NCBI GenBank assembly: GCA_017995075.1
Contig: JAGOJO010000018.1
Span: 1 to 38,182, forward strand
Direction of reading: 5' to 3'
Length of the DNA stretch: 38,182 nt
From: Bacteroidia bacterium
GTDB lineage: Bacteria > Bacteroidota > Bacteroidia > AKYH767-A > OLB10
Shown here: positions 1 to 7,849 of the stretch, in pieces
Numbering within the stretch: position 1 is the first letter of the stretch
Layout: every line of letters begins with the position of its first letter
The notes under the pieces: generated by a model
What the model was told of the DNA's origin: nothing
The model's input: the letters and a program-made list of their open reading frames with translations, nothing else
The model's database searches: none
Position numbers and translations under genes: made by a program

Positions 1-55
1 TTTTTTCAGTTCTGGATCAGTGAATTAGATACACTATACCCCCAAAAAGGGAGTG

Positions 56-85
56 CAAAGATACATAAGGAAATGATTAAAGCAA
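56..85 (-). promoter_or_regulatory. Bacteroidota-type promoter firing leftward out of the window
   Basis: On the minus strand a TTG (83-85) is followed after 19 bases by TATCTTTG (56-63), matching the Bacteroidota vegetative sigma consensus TTG-N17-20-TAnnTTTG. Transcription would start near position 50 and run to the left. No ATG lies on the minus strand between there and the window edge, so the gene it serves begins outside the window. Confidence 0.6.
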
Positions 86-202
86 GTTCTTTTTCAAAAT
101 ATTTATGAAACAGGGGGTTATGTTTATAAAAATCCGCCTGCGGTATCGATAATGGTTAAATTAAATGAAATTTTACACACTGATCTTCAGCTACTTAGAT
201 TA

Positions 203-222
203 AATAATGATGGGTCATTATT
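203..222. repeat. Perfect 8-bp inverted repeat upstream of the first gene
   Basis: AATAATGA and TCATTATT are exact reverse complements separated by the 4-base loop TGGG. The repeat lies about 65 bases before the start codon at 288 and could be an operator or a weak hairpin. It is A/T-rich and has no clean U-tract, so it is not called a terminator. Apart from this and the leftward promoter at 56-85, nothing else is recognised in positions 1-287, and no good TAnnTTTG element was found for the gene at 288. Confidence 0.3.
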
Positions 223-287
223 CTTTCATACAACTATATCCCAATTATTTTGGTCTTTTGACAAGACGCCCTAAACCAATTTAAACC

Positions 288-2066
288 ATGAAAAAAGCCT
301 TATTGCAAATTATAGTACTTTTATTTCTTAGCCAAACCAACCTATTCGCTTCTCATATGATGGGTGGTGAAATAACATGGACTTGCTCCGGATCCGGTCA
401 ATATATCTTCAAAATGAAATTTTACCGGGATTGTAATGGAATACCCGGACCAGGTTCTGTAAATCTTTTAACAAATGCCCCGATTGGCCAAATCCCATTG
501 CTTTTGATAAGTCAACAAGATATCAGTCCGGTTGGTTCAGGATGCCCTACTTGTCCAAACCCACAAAATCTGACGACTGCCGTTGAAGAGTTTATCTTTC
601 AATCTTCCCCAATCACCCTTACCGGAACACCTCCGGCTTCAGGCTGGTATTTTTCTTATTCAGATTGCTGTAGAAATGCTGCTATTTCGAATCTGGGAGC
701 AGCGGGTTCAGGAAATGCAACATTACGCGCAATGATGTATGCCGGTTCTAATTTCACGACCGGAATTTGCAATGACAATTCTCCGCAATTTGCAGAACGG
801 CCTTCACTTGGCCTATGTAATTCAGATACAGTCAACTACGCGAACTCAGCTCTTGACGAGGATCTGGATTCCCTGGTTTATTCCTGGGACTCACCTTTAG
901 ATGGTTTTTCCTGGCCATTTACGAATTACCCATTCGCTACGGGATTTAGTGCGACTTCACCTCTTCCATCTAGTGTCCAAAATCCTGCAAATATTGGTGC
1001 GACACTTGATGCGAATTCCGGTGTCATTTCGTTTTATTCCGTTACCACCGGGGCCTACATAACTGTTACAAAAGTATCTTCTTTTAAATGCGGACAGTTG
1101 GTGTCTGAAGTTTTCCGTGAAGTTCAAATTGCCTTATTTAATTGCCCGATCAATTCCGGACCAGTTCCTTCTAACCATGGACCTAATTTTACCAACGGCA
1201 ACCAAACTGATCACTATTCAATCGTAGCTGGTGATTCTTTAGACCTTCAACTTTCCCTGATAGATGCGGAATTTTTAAACTCCGTTCCGACTTTTCAATC
1301 TGTGACCCTCAGTTCACACAGTCTCGCTTTTGGTACCAATGATACTTCATCGACTTCAGGTTGTTTGATTCCTCCATGTGCTACTCTGGACAACCCTTCT
1401 CCCTATAGTCCAGGAACTTTCACTTTAAACGAAAGCCTACATTGGGTAACAGCATGTGCACATGCGGGATTTAATAATGGTTGTTTGCAACACCAAAGAA
1501 CATTTCACTTTATATTCCGTGCTAATGATAACTTCTGTCCGGCTAACGGCGTACGCTATAAAAATATAATCGTTGATGTGAGCGGACCATTAGTGTATCA
1601 AATAGGAAACGATCTGGCTGTCAGTTATCCGGGTGTTTCAATTCAATGGTACCTGAATGGCAATCCCATACCTGGGGCAACTGATACGATTATCACACCC
1701 ACACAAAGTGGAATGTATACGGTTATGGCAACAACAGGTAGTGGATGTCAAATGGTTTCTAATTGCATTAATCGCGTGATGAGTGGACTAAATGATAACC
1801 AACTCGAGGAAAAAGGAATTTATCTATACCCGAACCCTGTATCGTCAGCGAACCAACTCAATGTTGCATTGAAAAACTTTACAACCGGTGAAAAGCTGAT
1901 AAATATCACCGACCTGAGTGGGAAGCTTGTGAAGCAGTTTCCTTTGCAAATTTCCGGATCAGCAGAGATGGCAGTATTGGATATCACTTCGTTAACTTCC
2001 GGCACCTACCTATTATCGATTGATGATTCATCCGGTGTTGTTCAATCAACATTCATCATCGAGTAA
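288..2066 (+). CDS. T9SS-secreted surface protein with SHMMGGEITW N-terminal module
   Basis: This 592-residue protein starts with a clear signal peptide (lysines at 2-3, then a hydrophobic core ending near 'LFAS'). The 'SHMMGGEITW' motif that follows is characteristic of a family of exported Bacteroidota proteins, often with PKD or gliding-type tails. The central part is cysteine-containing and rich in Ser, Thr, Asn and Pro, as expected of an extracellular beta protein. An Ig-like stretch around residues 440-490 has the 'WYLNGNPIPGAT' pattern. The C-terminus from about residue 505 is a type A T9SS sorting domain ('GIYLYPNPV', then a beta-rich tail ending 'STFIIE'). It is therefore expected to cross the outer membrane by T9SS and be anchored or released. 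The substrate or ligand is unknown. It stands alone, with a hairpin following at 2098-2128. Confidence 0.85.
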   Translation: MKKALLQIIVLLFLSQTNLFASHMMGGEITWTCSGSGQYIFKMKFYRDCNGIPGPGSVNLLTNAPIGQIPLLLISQQDISPVGSGCPTCPNPQNLTTAVEEFIFQSSPITLTGTPPASGWYFSYSDCCRNAAISNLGAAGSGNATLRAMMYAGSNFTTGICNDNSPQFAERPSLGLCNSDTVNYANSALDEDLDSLVYSWDSPLDGFSWPFTNYPFATGFSATSPLPSSVQNPANIGATLDANSGVISFYSVTTGAYITVTKVSSFKCGQLVSEVFREVQIALFNCPINSGPVPSNHGPNFTNGNQTDHYSIVAGDSLDLQLSLIDAEFLNSVPTFQSVTLSSHSLAFGTNDTSSTSGCLIPPCATLDNPSPYSPGTFTLNESLHWVTACAHAGFNNGCLQHQRTFHFIFRANDNFCPANGVRYKNIIVDVSGPLVYQIGNDLAVSYPGVSIQWYLNGNPIPGATDTIITPTQSGMYTVMATTGSGCQMVSNCINRVMSGLNDNQLEEKGIYLYPNPVSSANQLNVALKNFTTGEKLINITDLSGKLVKQFPLQISGSAEMAVLDITSLTSGTYLLSIDDSSGVVQSTFIIE

Positions 2067-2088
2067 TACTCCACATCTTATTCATTCT

Positions 2089-2096
2089 TAATTTTG
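2089..2096 (+). promoter_or_regulatory. Possible -7 element for the CoA-transferase gene
   Basis: TAATTTTG matches TAnnTTTG exactly, 33 bases before the ATG at 2129. No TTG is present at the usual -33 distance. If it is used, transcription would start inside the left arm of the hairpin at 2098-2121. Confidence 0.35.
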
Positions 2097-2097
2097 C

Positions 2098-2128
2098 GGG
2101 CGGGGAAAATAATCTCCGCCCTTCTTTT
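2098..2128 (+). terminator. GC-rich hairpin with T-tract abutting the next start codon
   Basis: GGGCGGGGA (2098-2106) pairs with TCTCCGCCC (2113-2121), with one G-U wobble, across the loop AAATAA. It is followed by TTCTTTT (2122-2128), which has the form of an intrinsic terminator for the upstream surface-protein gene. The ATG of the next gene begins at 2129, directly after the T-tract. Confidence 0.7.
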
Positions 2129-3415
2129 ATGCCTCCAGCTAAAGTAATTTATCATTCTGCAGAAGAAGCCTTATCACTGATAAATTCCGGGGAACGGGTA
2201 TTTATCCATGGAAGCGCTTCTACTCCAACCTACCTGATTGAAAAACTTGCTGAACGCGGTCCGGAGTTACGGAATGTGGAACTGGTTTTTATTTCTGTTC
2301 TTGGAGATTTTCCGCTTGCAAAACCGGAACTGAAGGATAGCTTTAAAATAAATGCACTATTTGTATCTGCTCCTATCCGTGAAGCTATTGCTGATGGTCG
2401 GGGAGATTATGTGCCGGTTTTTCTTAGCGAGATTCCTGAACTCTTTAACGGCGGAGTTTTACCGATTGATGTTGCATTGGTGAATGTTTCTCCTCCCGAC
2501 GAACATGGTTACTGCTCTCTTGGAACTTCGGTTGACATTGCGAGATCTGCAGTCAATACCGCGAAAAAAGTAATAGCACAAGTAAATCCGAAGGTACCCC
2601 GAACGCATGGCGATGGGATGATTCATGTTTCTCGATTTGCCTCTATGGTTTATCACGAATCTCCATTACACGAATCTGGCAAGAGTGCAGGATTCTCTTC
2701 TGAAGAAATAAGTATCGGTAATCATATTGCTGCATTGATCGAAGACGGAAGTACGTTACAAATGGGAATCGGAACTATACCTGATGCCGTTCTCCATTCA
2801 TTGACCAACCACAAACACCTTGGCGTGCATACAGAGATGTTTTCCGATGGAATCATGCCCTTAATAGAAAACGGAACAATCGATAATTCCAGGAAACGGC
2901 GTCATCCCGGAAAAACAGTGACAGGATTTTGTCTCGGGTCTGAGAAGCTTTACCGGTATATCGACGACAACCCTTCTTTCGCTTTTCTGGATATTGATTA
3001 TGTGAATGAAACGAAAGTTATTCGTGAAAATCCGCAGGTAGTGGCGATTAACAGCTGCATTGAGATTGATTTAACCGGACAGATTTGCAGCGACTCTATC
3101 GGAACTTACCAATACTCCGGAGTGGGCGGTCAGATGGATTTTATGCGCGGCGCTGCTTTATCGAAAGGCGGTAAACCGGTCATTGCATTGGGATCACGTA
3201 CAACAAAAGGCATTTCACGCATTACGCCGTTCCTGAAACAAGGTGCCGGAGTAGTGACAACCAGAGCGCACGTGCACTACGTGGTCACGGAATACGGTGT
3301 TGCTTATTTATTCGGAAAAAATCTTCGTCAGCGGGCAAAATTATTAATTGACATCTCCCATCCAGACGATAGAGAAATGTTAGATCGTGCCTTTCACGAA
3401 CGCTTTCATAGCTAA
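2129..3415 (+). CDS. Acetyl-CoA hydrolase/transferase family protein (4-hydroxybutyrate CoA-transferase type)
   Basis: This 428-residue cytoplasmic enzyme has the two-domain layout of class I CoA-transferases of the acetyl-CoA hydrolase / AbfT (Cat2) family. These move CoA between acetyl-CoA and another carboxylic acid through a glutamyl-CoA thioester. Recognisable family blocks are 'VNVSPPDEHGYCSLG' (about 118-132), the glycine-rich 'MGIGTIPDA' (about 212-220) and 'GVHTEMFSDG' (about 232-241). The glutamate at 236 lies where the catalytic Glu of AbfT (Glu238) is expected. 'VTEYGVAYLFG' is near the C-terminus. The length is normal and the gene is intact. The substrate (4-hydroxybutyrate, propionate, succinate or acetate) cannot be told from sequence alone. 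It appears to be monocistronic, because the next gene faces it. Confidence 0.9.
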   Translation: MPPAKVIYHSAEEALSLINSGERVFIHGSASTPTYLIEKLAERGPELRNVELVFISVLGDFPLAKPELKDSFKINALFVSAPIREAIADGRGDYVPVFLSEIPELFNGGVLPIDVALVNVSPPDEHGYCSLGTSVDIARSAVNTAKKVIAQVNPKVPRTHGDGMIHVSRFASMVYHESPLHESGKSAGFSSEEISIGNHIAALIEDGSTLQMGIGTIPDAVLHSLTNHKHLGVHTEMFSDGIMPLIENGTIDNSRKRRHPGKTVTGFCLGSEKLYRYIDDNPSFAFLDIDYVNETKVIRENPQVVAINSCIEIDLTGQICSDSIGTYQYSGVGGQMDFMRGAALSKGGKPVIALGSRTTKGISRITPFLKQGAGVVTTRAHVHYVVTEYGVAYLFGKNLRQRAKLLIDISHPDDREMLDRAFHERFHS

Positions 3416-3466
3416 ATCCATCTCAACCATTAAGGTTAAAAAATTTCAGCCAGGTTAGAACGTTCC

Positions 3467-6400
3467 CTAGTTCGCTGACTGCTTTTGTATGCGTGTGACT
3501 GTCTGCACGCCATTCTGAGTGAGGATTAGAAAGTAAGCACCATCTGAGACTCCGGCAAGTCCTACTTCCATTCGTTGTTCATTCTCTGGCACTACGGACG
3601 AAATTACCATTCGTCCGGTAATATCACGCACCTCCAGGTTCAGCGCTGCATGATCATCTGCGAAATCTATACTGAAACTTTCTACGAAGGGATTAGGATA
3701 AACATTTACGGAAACACCCTCATTAGTACCTTCTAAACGACTAGCAGCGGCTTGGCCCAGATTTCCGGTGCCACAATTTGAAAACGACAAATATTTATTA
3801 GCAGATGTCGCTGAGCAACCCATTGCATTTTGAACCGTCACTTTATAATATCCTGTTTTCTTCGCATACAGAACTGCATTGGTAGCACCTGCAACCGGAA
3901 CATTATTTCGGATCCACTGGTAACTAACCGCTGCTGCGGAAGTGGCAGTAAGCTGTACACTATCACCTGTACAAACAATACTGCTACCGGTTTGTGTAAT
4001 CGACACTGAAAGGTCAGCAACCGGAATTGTCACATTTGGTGAATTCTTCGTACATCCCCAAACGTTAGTAGTAATCACCCTGTACGTTCCAGCCATCTGA
4101 GTATTCAGCACTTTAGCAGTTGCACCTGGAATTACCACTCCGTTTCTTGTCCATTGATATGTCAAACTAGCCGAACTGCCATTCGCTGTAAAAGTCACAA
4201 CGCTGTCCATACATACATCAAACTGATTTGTAAGAGTAGTTGTTGCATTAGGCGCATTACGAATAGTCACCATTGTTCCTTGCGAGGTGGAAGGACATCC
4301 TAATGAATCGATAATACTTACAGAAAAAGTACCACTCAGCAATGGTTTATAAGTTAACGTTTCGGCACCATCAATTTCCACCCCGTTCAAATTCCATTGA
4401 TAAGATACGAAGCCAGTACCATCTGCTTTTAAAGTCACCTTTTGGTTCGCACAAACACTCAGCGGACCATTCGGAAGAATATTGACAGGCGTTTGAACAA
4501 TATTTACATACAATGTATCCGAGTGAACTGAACATCCTGCAGAGGTAGATACTTCTACAAAATACAAACCTGAAGTTTTAACATAGATCACCGAATCATT
4601 TATACCATTACTCCATAAGCCGGATTCATTATTATGTAAAAAGAGTTTCACTGAATCACCATTACAAGCAGTTAACAACCCAGTGAAATCAATTTCAGCC
4701 TCAGGCATATCATTTACCTGTAGAAATGTAGAATCGGAAGAGCTACAACCATTTGAATCAACCGCAGTCACAATATACCATCCTTCAGAAATAGCAGGTA
4801 TCGACTGAACAAATGAACCGTCAGACCATATCCATGACATCGCTTGAGTCGCATTTAACCATGCTGTATCGCCTTCGCAGATCTGATTTGCAGAAGCATT
4901 AATTTCCACAGGAGGAAGTGAGTTTTGTAAAACTGAAAGCGTATTGCTTGTTACAGATGATCCATTCATATCGGTTAGTGTAACCGAGTAATCGCCGGAT
5001 GCACTCACCCATAATCCGGTGCCGGTTTTTCCGGAAAGTGGTGACCCGTTTAGATTCCATTGATAAGAGAAGCCCGTTTTATCAGAGCCCAGCAATATAC
5101 TATCACCCTGACACAACAATGCGCTACCATTTGCAGTCAAAGTAATTTGATTGGAGATCGGAAATTCATGGAAAGACATCGCACCAATACCCCTGTTGTT
5201 TAACAACCATGGACCCTGATAAATCTGGCTGGTACCATTGTAATATACTCCGGGAAGATAAGTGACTTTTCCTGCAAAGGAAGATGTGTTTAACTCTAGA
5301 TAGATTGTATCGTTGGATGTCCAACCATTCACAACATTTACTCCCGGCTGATCAAAATAAAAATAATTACGAAGATCATTTCCATTCAATACTGCAGGCC
5401 ATGTAAGGTTTTGAGACATTCGCAGCGCCAACAAGGTATTCGACGAATTAATAAACGAAGCACTCAAAGGCATAGCAGCATCAATTTCGGCCGGTTGCGA
5501 CTGACCATAAACATCACGCATCACCTGATAATACAGCTGTGTTCCCAACTGGTTATATCCGGTAGATAAAAAATGACATCCATCGAAATTCGGAATTCCC
5601 ACCGAGCTCATGAGTGTAATATCATTGTATTGCTGTACCAATGATCGGGTCACCTCGCGCATATGCTGATGATAGGCATATGGTGTACCAAGGATACAAC
5701 CCGGACGAGTCTGAATAACAAAAATCCTATTCAAACCTGCATAATCTGTTTTCCAGAAATTATACAATTGGTTAAACCTTGATGCATAAAACTGATAAGA
5801 AGTATCGGTATTGCTTTCACCCTGATACCAGAACATCGCCTTCACATGACTATCTACCTTTGCTTTTCTTGCTCTGAAAAGTAAACGTCCATAAATAGTT
5901 TTCAGGTCCTGAGGATTATTCAAATTTGGGAGATGCGATGAAATCACTGTTCCATAGCGAGAACCATTTATAATGCAAACCGGAACCTGCAATGAATCGG
6001 TTAATAAACGTCCCAACTTCATCCCCCAAACACCGACGGTAAAATCGGCCTGGGTTGGAGCGGATTGTCCAAGGCCCCACACTGTATCCTGTGCTACTTC
6101 GATATCATTAAAACTACCGGTGCCGTATGTACGAATCCATTCATTGGTATTCTCAGCGCCCGGCCCCTGCGCAGGACTAGAGCCATTCGACTGACCGTTT
6201 ATAAGGAATACATCTCCCGCAACCAGACTATCTGCATCCAAAATACAATCTTCAAATAATCCATCATAGGTTGAAACATGTACTGCATATTCCACCCGCT
6301 CAGCCTTGATACCAAAGGTGTATTGGAACGACGCATCATTGCCATTATAAACAGCAGGTTCAATAACGCTATCGATCACTGATCCGGCTTTTGATAATTT

Positions 6401-6580
6401 ATAAATAAAATGAGTTATTCCGGGTTGCGAAACCATACCAGAAACCTGAACATGCGCACTATCATTCGCCCCTCGCGGGAAGAGTTGTCGGGATTGTGGA
6501 GCCTGAAACAGGGTAACCTGGGAAAAGGAATTAAAAGTTGCCAGCAGAGTGAACAGTAGCGGCAGGAAAGTTTTCTTCAT
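3467..6580 (-). CDS. Secreted sialate O-acetylesterase-like SGNH protein with Ig-like repeats and T9SS tail
   Basis: This 1037-residue protein begins with a signal peptide ('MKKTFLPLLFTLL...SFSQ'). A carbohydrate-esterase domain of the SASA/SGNH type follows: 'INGQSN' at 127-132 (nucleophile Ser131), 'WYQGESN' at 251-257, and a D-G-C-H block at 333-336 supplying the likely Asp/His pair. Such enzymes remove O-acetyl groups from sialic acids or plant and microbial glycans. From about residue 475 come six Ig-like domains, each with 'C-x-G/D-D-S' at the start and a 'YQWNLNG'- or 'WIRNN'-type strand, ending in 'GCS/GCT'. The type A T9SS sorting domain starts at 'VNVYPNPF'. The substrate is not determinable. 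It is transcribed alone and convergent with the CoA-transferase. Confidence 0.87.
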   Translation of the reverse strand: MKKTFLPLLFTLLATFNSFSQVTLFQAPQSRQLFPRGANDSAHVQVSGMVSQPGITHFIYKLSKAGSVIDSVIEPAVYNGNDASFQYTFGIKAERVEYAVHVSTYDGLFEDCILDADSLVAGDVFLINGQSNGSSPAQGPGAENTNEWIRTYGTGSFNDIEVAQDTVWGLGQSAPTQADFTVGVWGMKLGRLLTDSLQVPVCIINGSRYGTVISSHLPNLNNPQDLKTIYGRLLFRARKAKVDSHVKAMFWYQGESNTDTSYQFYASRFNQLYNFWKTDYAGLNRIFVIQTRPGCILGTPYAYHQHMREVTRSLVQQYNDITLMSSVGIPNFDGCHFLSTGYNQLGTQLYYQVMRDVYGQSQPAEIDAAMPLSASFINSSNTLLALRMSQNLTWPAVLNGNDLRNYFYFDQPGVNVVNGWTSNDTIYLELNTSSFAGKVTYLPGVYYNGTSQIYQGPWLLNNRGIGAMSFHEFPISNQITLTANGSALLCQGDSILLGSDKTGFSYQWNLNGSPLSGKTGTGLWVSASGDYSVTLTDMNGSSVTSNTLSVLQNSLPPVEINASANQICEGDTAWLNATQAMSWIWSDGSFVQSIPAISEGWYIVTAVDSNGCSSSDSTFLQVNDMPEAEIDFTGLLTACNGDSVKLFLHNNESGLWSNGINDSVIYVKTSGLYFVEVSTSAGCSVHSDTLYVNIVQTPVNILPNGPLSVCANQKVTLKADGTGFVSYQWNLNGVEIDGAETLTYKPLLSGTFSVSIIDSLGCPSTSQGTMVTIRNAPNATTTLTNQFDVCMDSVVTFTANGSSASLTYQWTRNGVVIPGATAKVLNTQMAGTYRVITTNVWGCTKNSPNVTIPVADLSVSITQTGSSIVCTGDSVQLTATSAAAVSYQWIRNNVPVAGATNAVLYAKKTGYYKVTVQNAMGCSATSANKYLSFSNCGTGNLGQAAASRLEGTNEGVSVNVYPNPFVESFSIDFADDHAALNLEVRDITGRMVISSVVPENEQRMEVGLAGVSDGAYFLILTQNGVQTVTRIQKQSAN

Positions 6581-6611
6581 TTGCGGAGTTAGAATTTATC
6601 TTTCGAAGTAA

Positions 6612-6619
6612 CAAAGTTA
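6612..6619 (-). promoter_or_regulatory. Promoter -7 element for the SGNH esterase gene
   Basis: On the minus strand this reads TAACTTTG, an exact TAnnTTTG match, 32 bases before the ATG at 6580. A T-rich stretch (GTTTTA) lies about 17 bases upstream where the -33 element is expected, but without a clear TTG. Confidence 0.55.
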
Positions 6620-6660
6620 CATAGGCTGATACCCCTAAAACTAGTAGAAGTTTATAACAA

Positions 6661-6715
6661 TTTGGCTAAACCCATCATTATACTCGTGAATGAACACCAT
6701 ATTTTGGCTAACCCA
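6661..6715. repeat. Direct repeat TTTGGCTAA(A)CCCA, two copies 42 bp apart
   Basis: TTTGGCTAAACCCA (6661-6674) and TTTGGCTAACCCA (6703-6715) differ by one A and begin 42 bp apart, about four helical turns. They lie upstream of the leftward promoter at 6612-6619 and outside any gene, a layout compatible with a paired activator site. The function is unproven. Confidence 0.35.
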
Positions 6716-6742
6716 CCTCTTTTATTGGCGAAATTCTGAGCG

Positions 6743-6767
6743 CGAGTAAATTATCAACGATTACTCG
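6743..6767 (-). repeat. Inverted repeat over the end of the pseudouridine synthase gene
   Basis: CGAGTAA (6743-6749) and TTACTCG (6761-6767) are exact reverse complements with an 11-base loop. One arm contains the stop codon of the leftward gene ending at 6761. No U-tract follows, so it could be a 3'-end hairpin of the operon transcript or chance. Confidence 0.25.
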
Positions 6768-7846
6768 ACCGGTAGACGGTTTTGGGAATAGGCTCTCCAC
6801 TTCTCCAGAACCGACTCAAAATCAGTTGGTAAGTCACATTCGAAATACATTTCACGACCATCTGATGGATGTCGGAAACCAAGTGATCTTGCATGAAGTG
6901 CTTGTCTAGGCATCATCGTAAAGCAATTCTCTACGAACTGTTTATACTTGGTGAAAACGGTGCCTTTCAGGATCCGATCGCCACCGTACGTTTCATCACT
7001 AAACAATGGGTGTCCGATATACTTCATATGTGCCCTGATCTGGTGCGTACGACCTGTTTCAAGTTTGCATTGCACCAAGGTAACATATCCAACCCGTTCC
7101 ATCACCTTGTAGTGCGTAACAGCATGCTTACCATAAGAACCATCAGGAAACACATCCATTATTTTCCGGTTCTGCAAACTACGGCCAAGGTTGCCGGTAA
7201 TCGTGCCTTCATCTTCCGAAAAATCTCCCCATACCAACGCCAGATAATGACGTTGAATGGTGCGGTCAAAAAACTGCTTTGCCAGGTGCGACAATGCATG
7301 TTCAGTTTTAGCAATAACGATCAGACCAGAAGTATTTTTATCAATCCGGTGCACCAATCCCGGTCGCACAGAATCAGCAGCAATCGGTTTATCGACCAAC
7401 TCCGGATACATCAGGTTCACTAATGCATTCACCAATGTGCCACGGTAATGACCATAAGCAGGATGCACCACGAGACCAGGTTGCTTGTTGATGATATACA
7501 GTTGATCATCTTCATAAACGATATCCAGCGGAATATTATCCGGGTACAATTCAATTTCACGTGGGGGATGAGCTAAAACGATCGTGATCAGATCACCAGG
7601 CTTCACTTTATAACTCGACTTCACTGCTTTCCCATTCACGAGCAATGATCCTGCTTCAGCAGCTTGTTGCAAGCGATTCCGGGAGATATTCTGTAATCGG
7701 TTAATGAGAAATTTATCAATTCTCAGCAGCGACTGATTTTTATCGACAAGAATCCGATAATGTTCGAACAACTCATCCTGCTCCTGCTCTTCTGCTTCCT
7801 GCGAACCTTCCGGCAGCAAGTCATCCAACTCTTCGTCTGATACCAT
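6761..7846 (-). CDS. RluA/RluD-family 23S rRNA pseudouridine synthase
   Basis: This 361-residue cytoplasmic enzyme converts uridine to pseudouridine in structured RNA. An acidic, Glu-rich N-terminal tail (residues 1-30) precedes an S4 RNA-binding domain (about 38-92, 'LRIDKFL...ISRNRLQQ...VNGK...KVKPGD'). The catalytic domain has 'IVYEDDQLYIINKQPGLVVHPA' and the signature 'HRIDKNTSGL', in which Asp169 is the expected nucleophile. The S4 domain and motif order favour RluD (large-subunit helix 69 sites) over RluA, but the exact target is inferred. It is the last gene of the leftward operon, starting three bases after the preceding T9SS gene's stop. Placement near ddl and a PASTA gene recurs in Bacteroidota. 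Confidence 0.93.
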   Translation of the reverse strand: MVSDEELDDLLPEGSQEAEEQEQDELFEHYRILVDKNQSLLRIDKFLINRLQNISRNRLQQAAEAGSLLVNGKAVKSSYKVKPGDLITIVLAHPPREIELYPDNIPLDIVYEDDQLYIINKQPGLVVHPAYGHYRGTLVNALVNLMYPELVDKPIAADSVRPGLVHRIDKNTSGLIVIAKTEHALSHLAKQFFDRTIQRHYLALVWGDFSEDEGTITGNLGRSLQNRKIMDVFPDGSYGKHAVTHYKVMERVGYVTLVQCKLETGRTHQIRAHMKYIGHPLFSDETYGGDRILKGTVFTKYKQFVENCFTMMPRQALHARSLGFRHPSDGREMYFECDLPTDFESVLEKWRAYSQNRLPVE

Positions 7847-7849
7847 AAA

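Noticed and set aside
134..143. CCGC-CT-GCGG as a terminator or attenuator near the left edge
   Set aside because: The stem is only 4 bp with a 2-base loop, too tight to form, and no gene ends beside it.
6893..7423. A rightward open frame of 176 codons
   Set aside because: It lies wholly inside and antisense to the well-supported pseudouridine synthase gene, has no family motifs, and its composition is that of a reverse-strand shadow.
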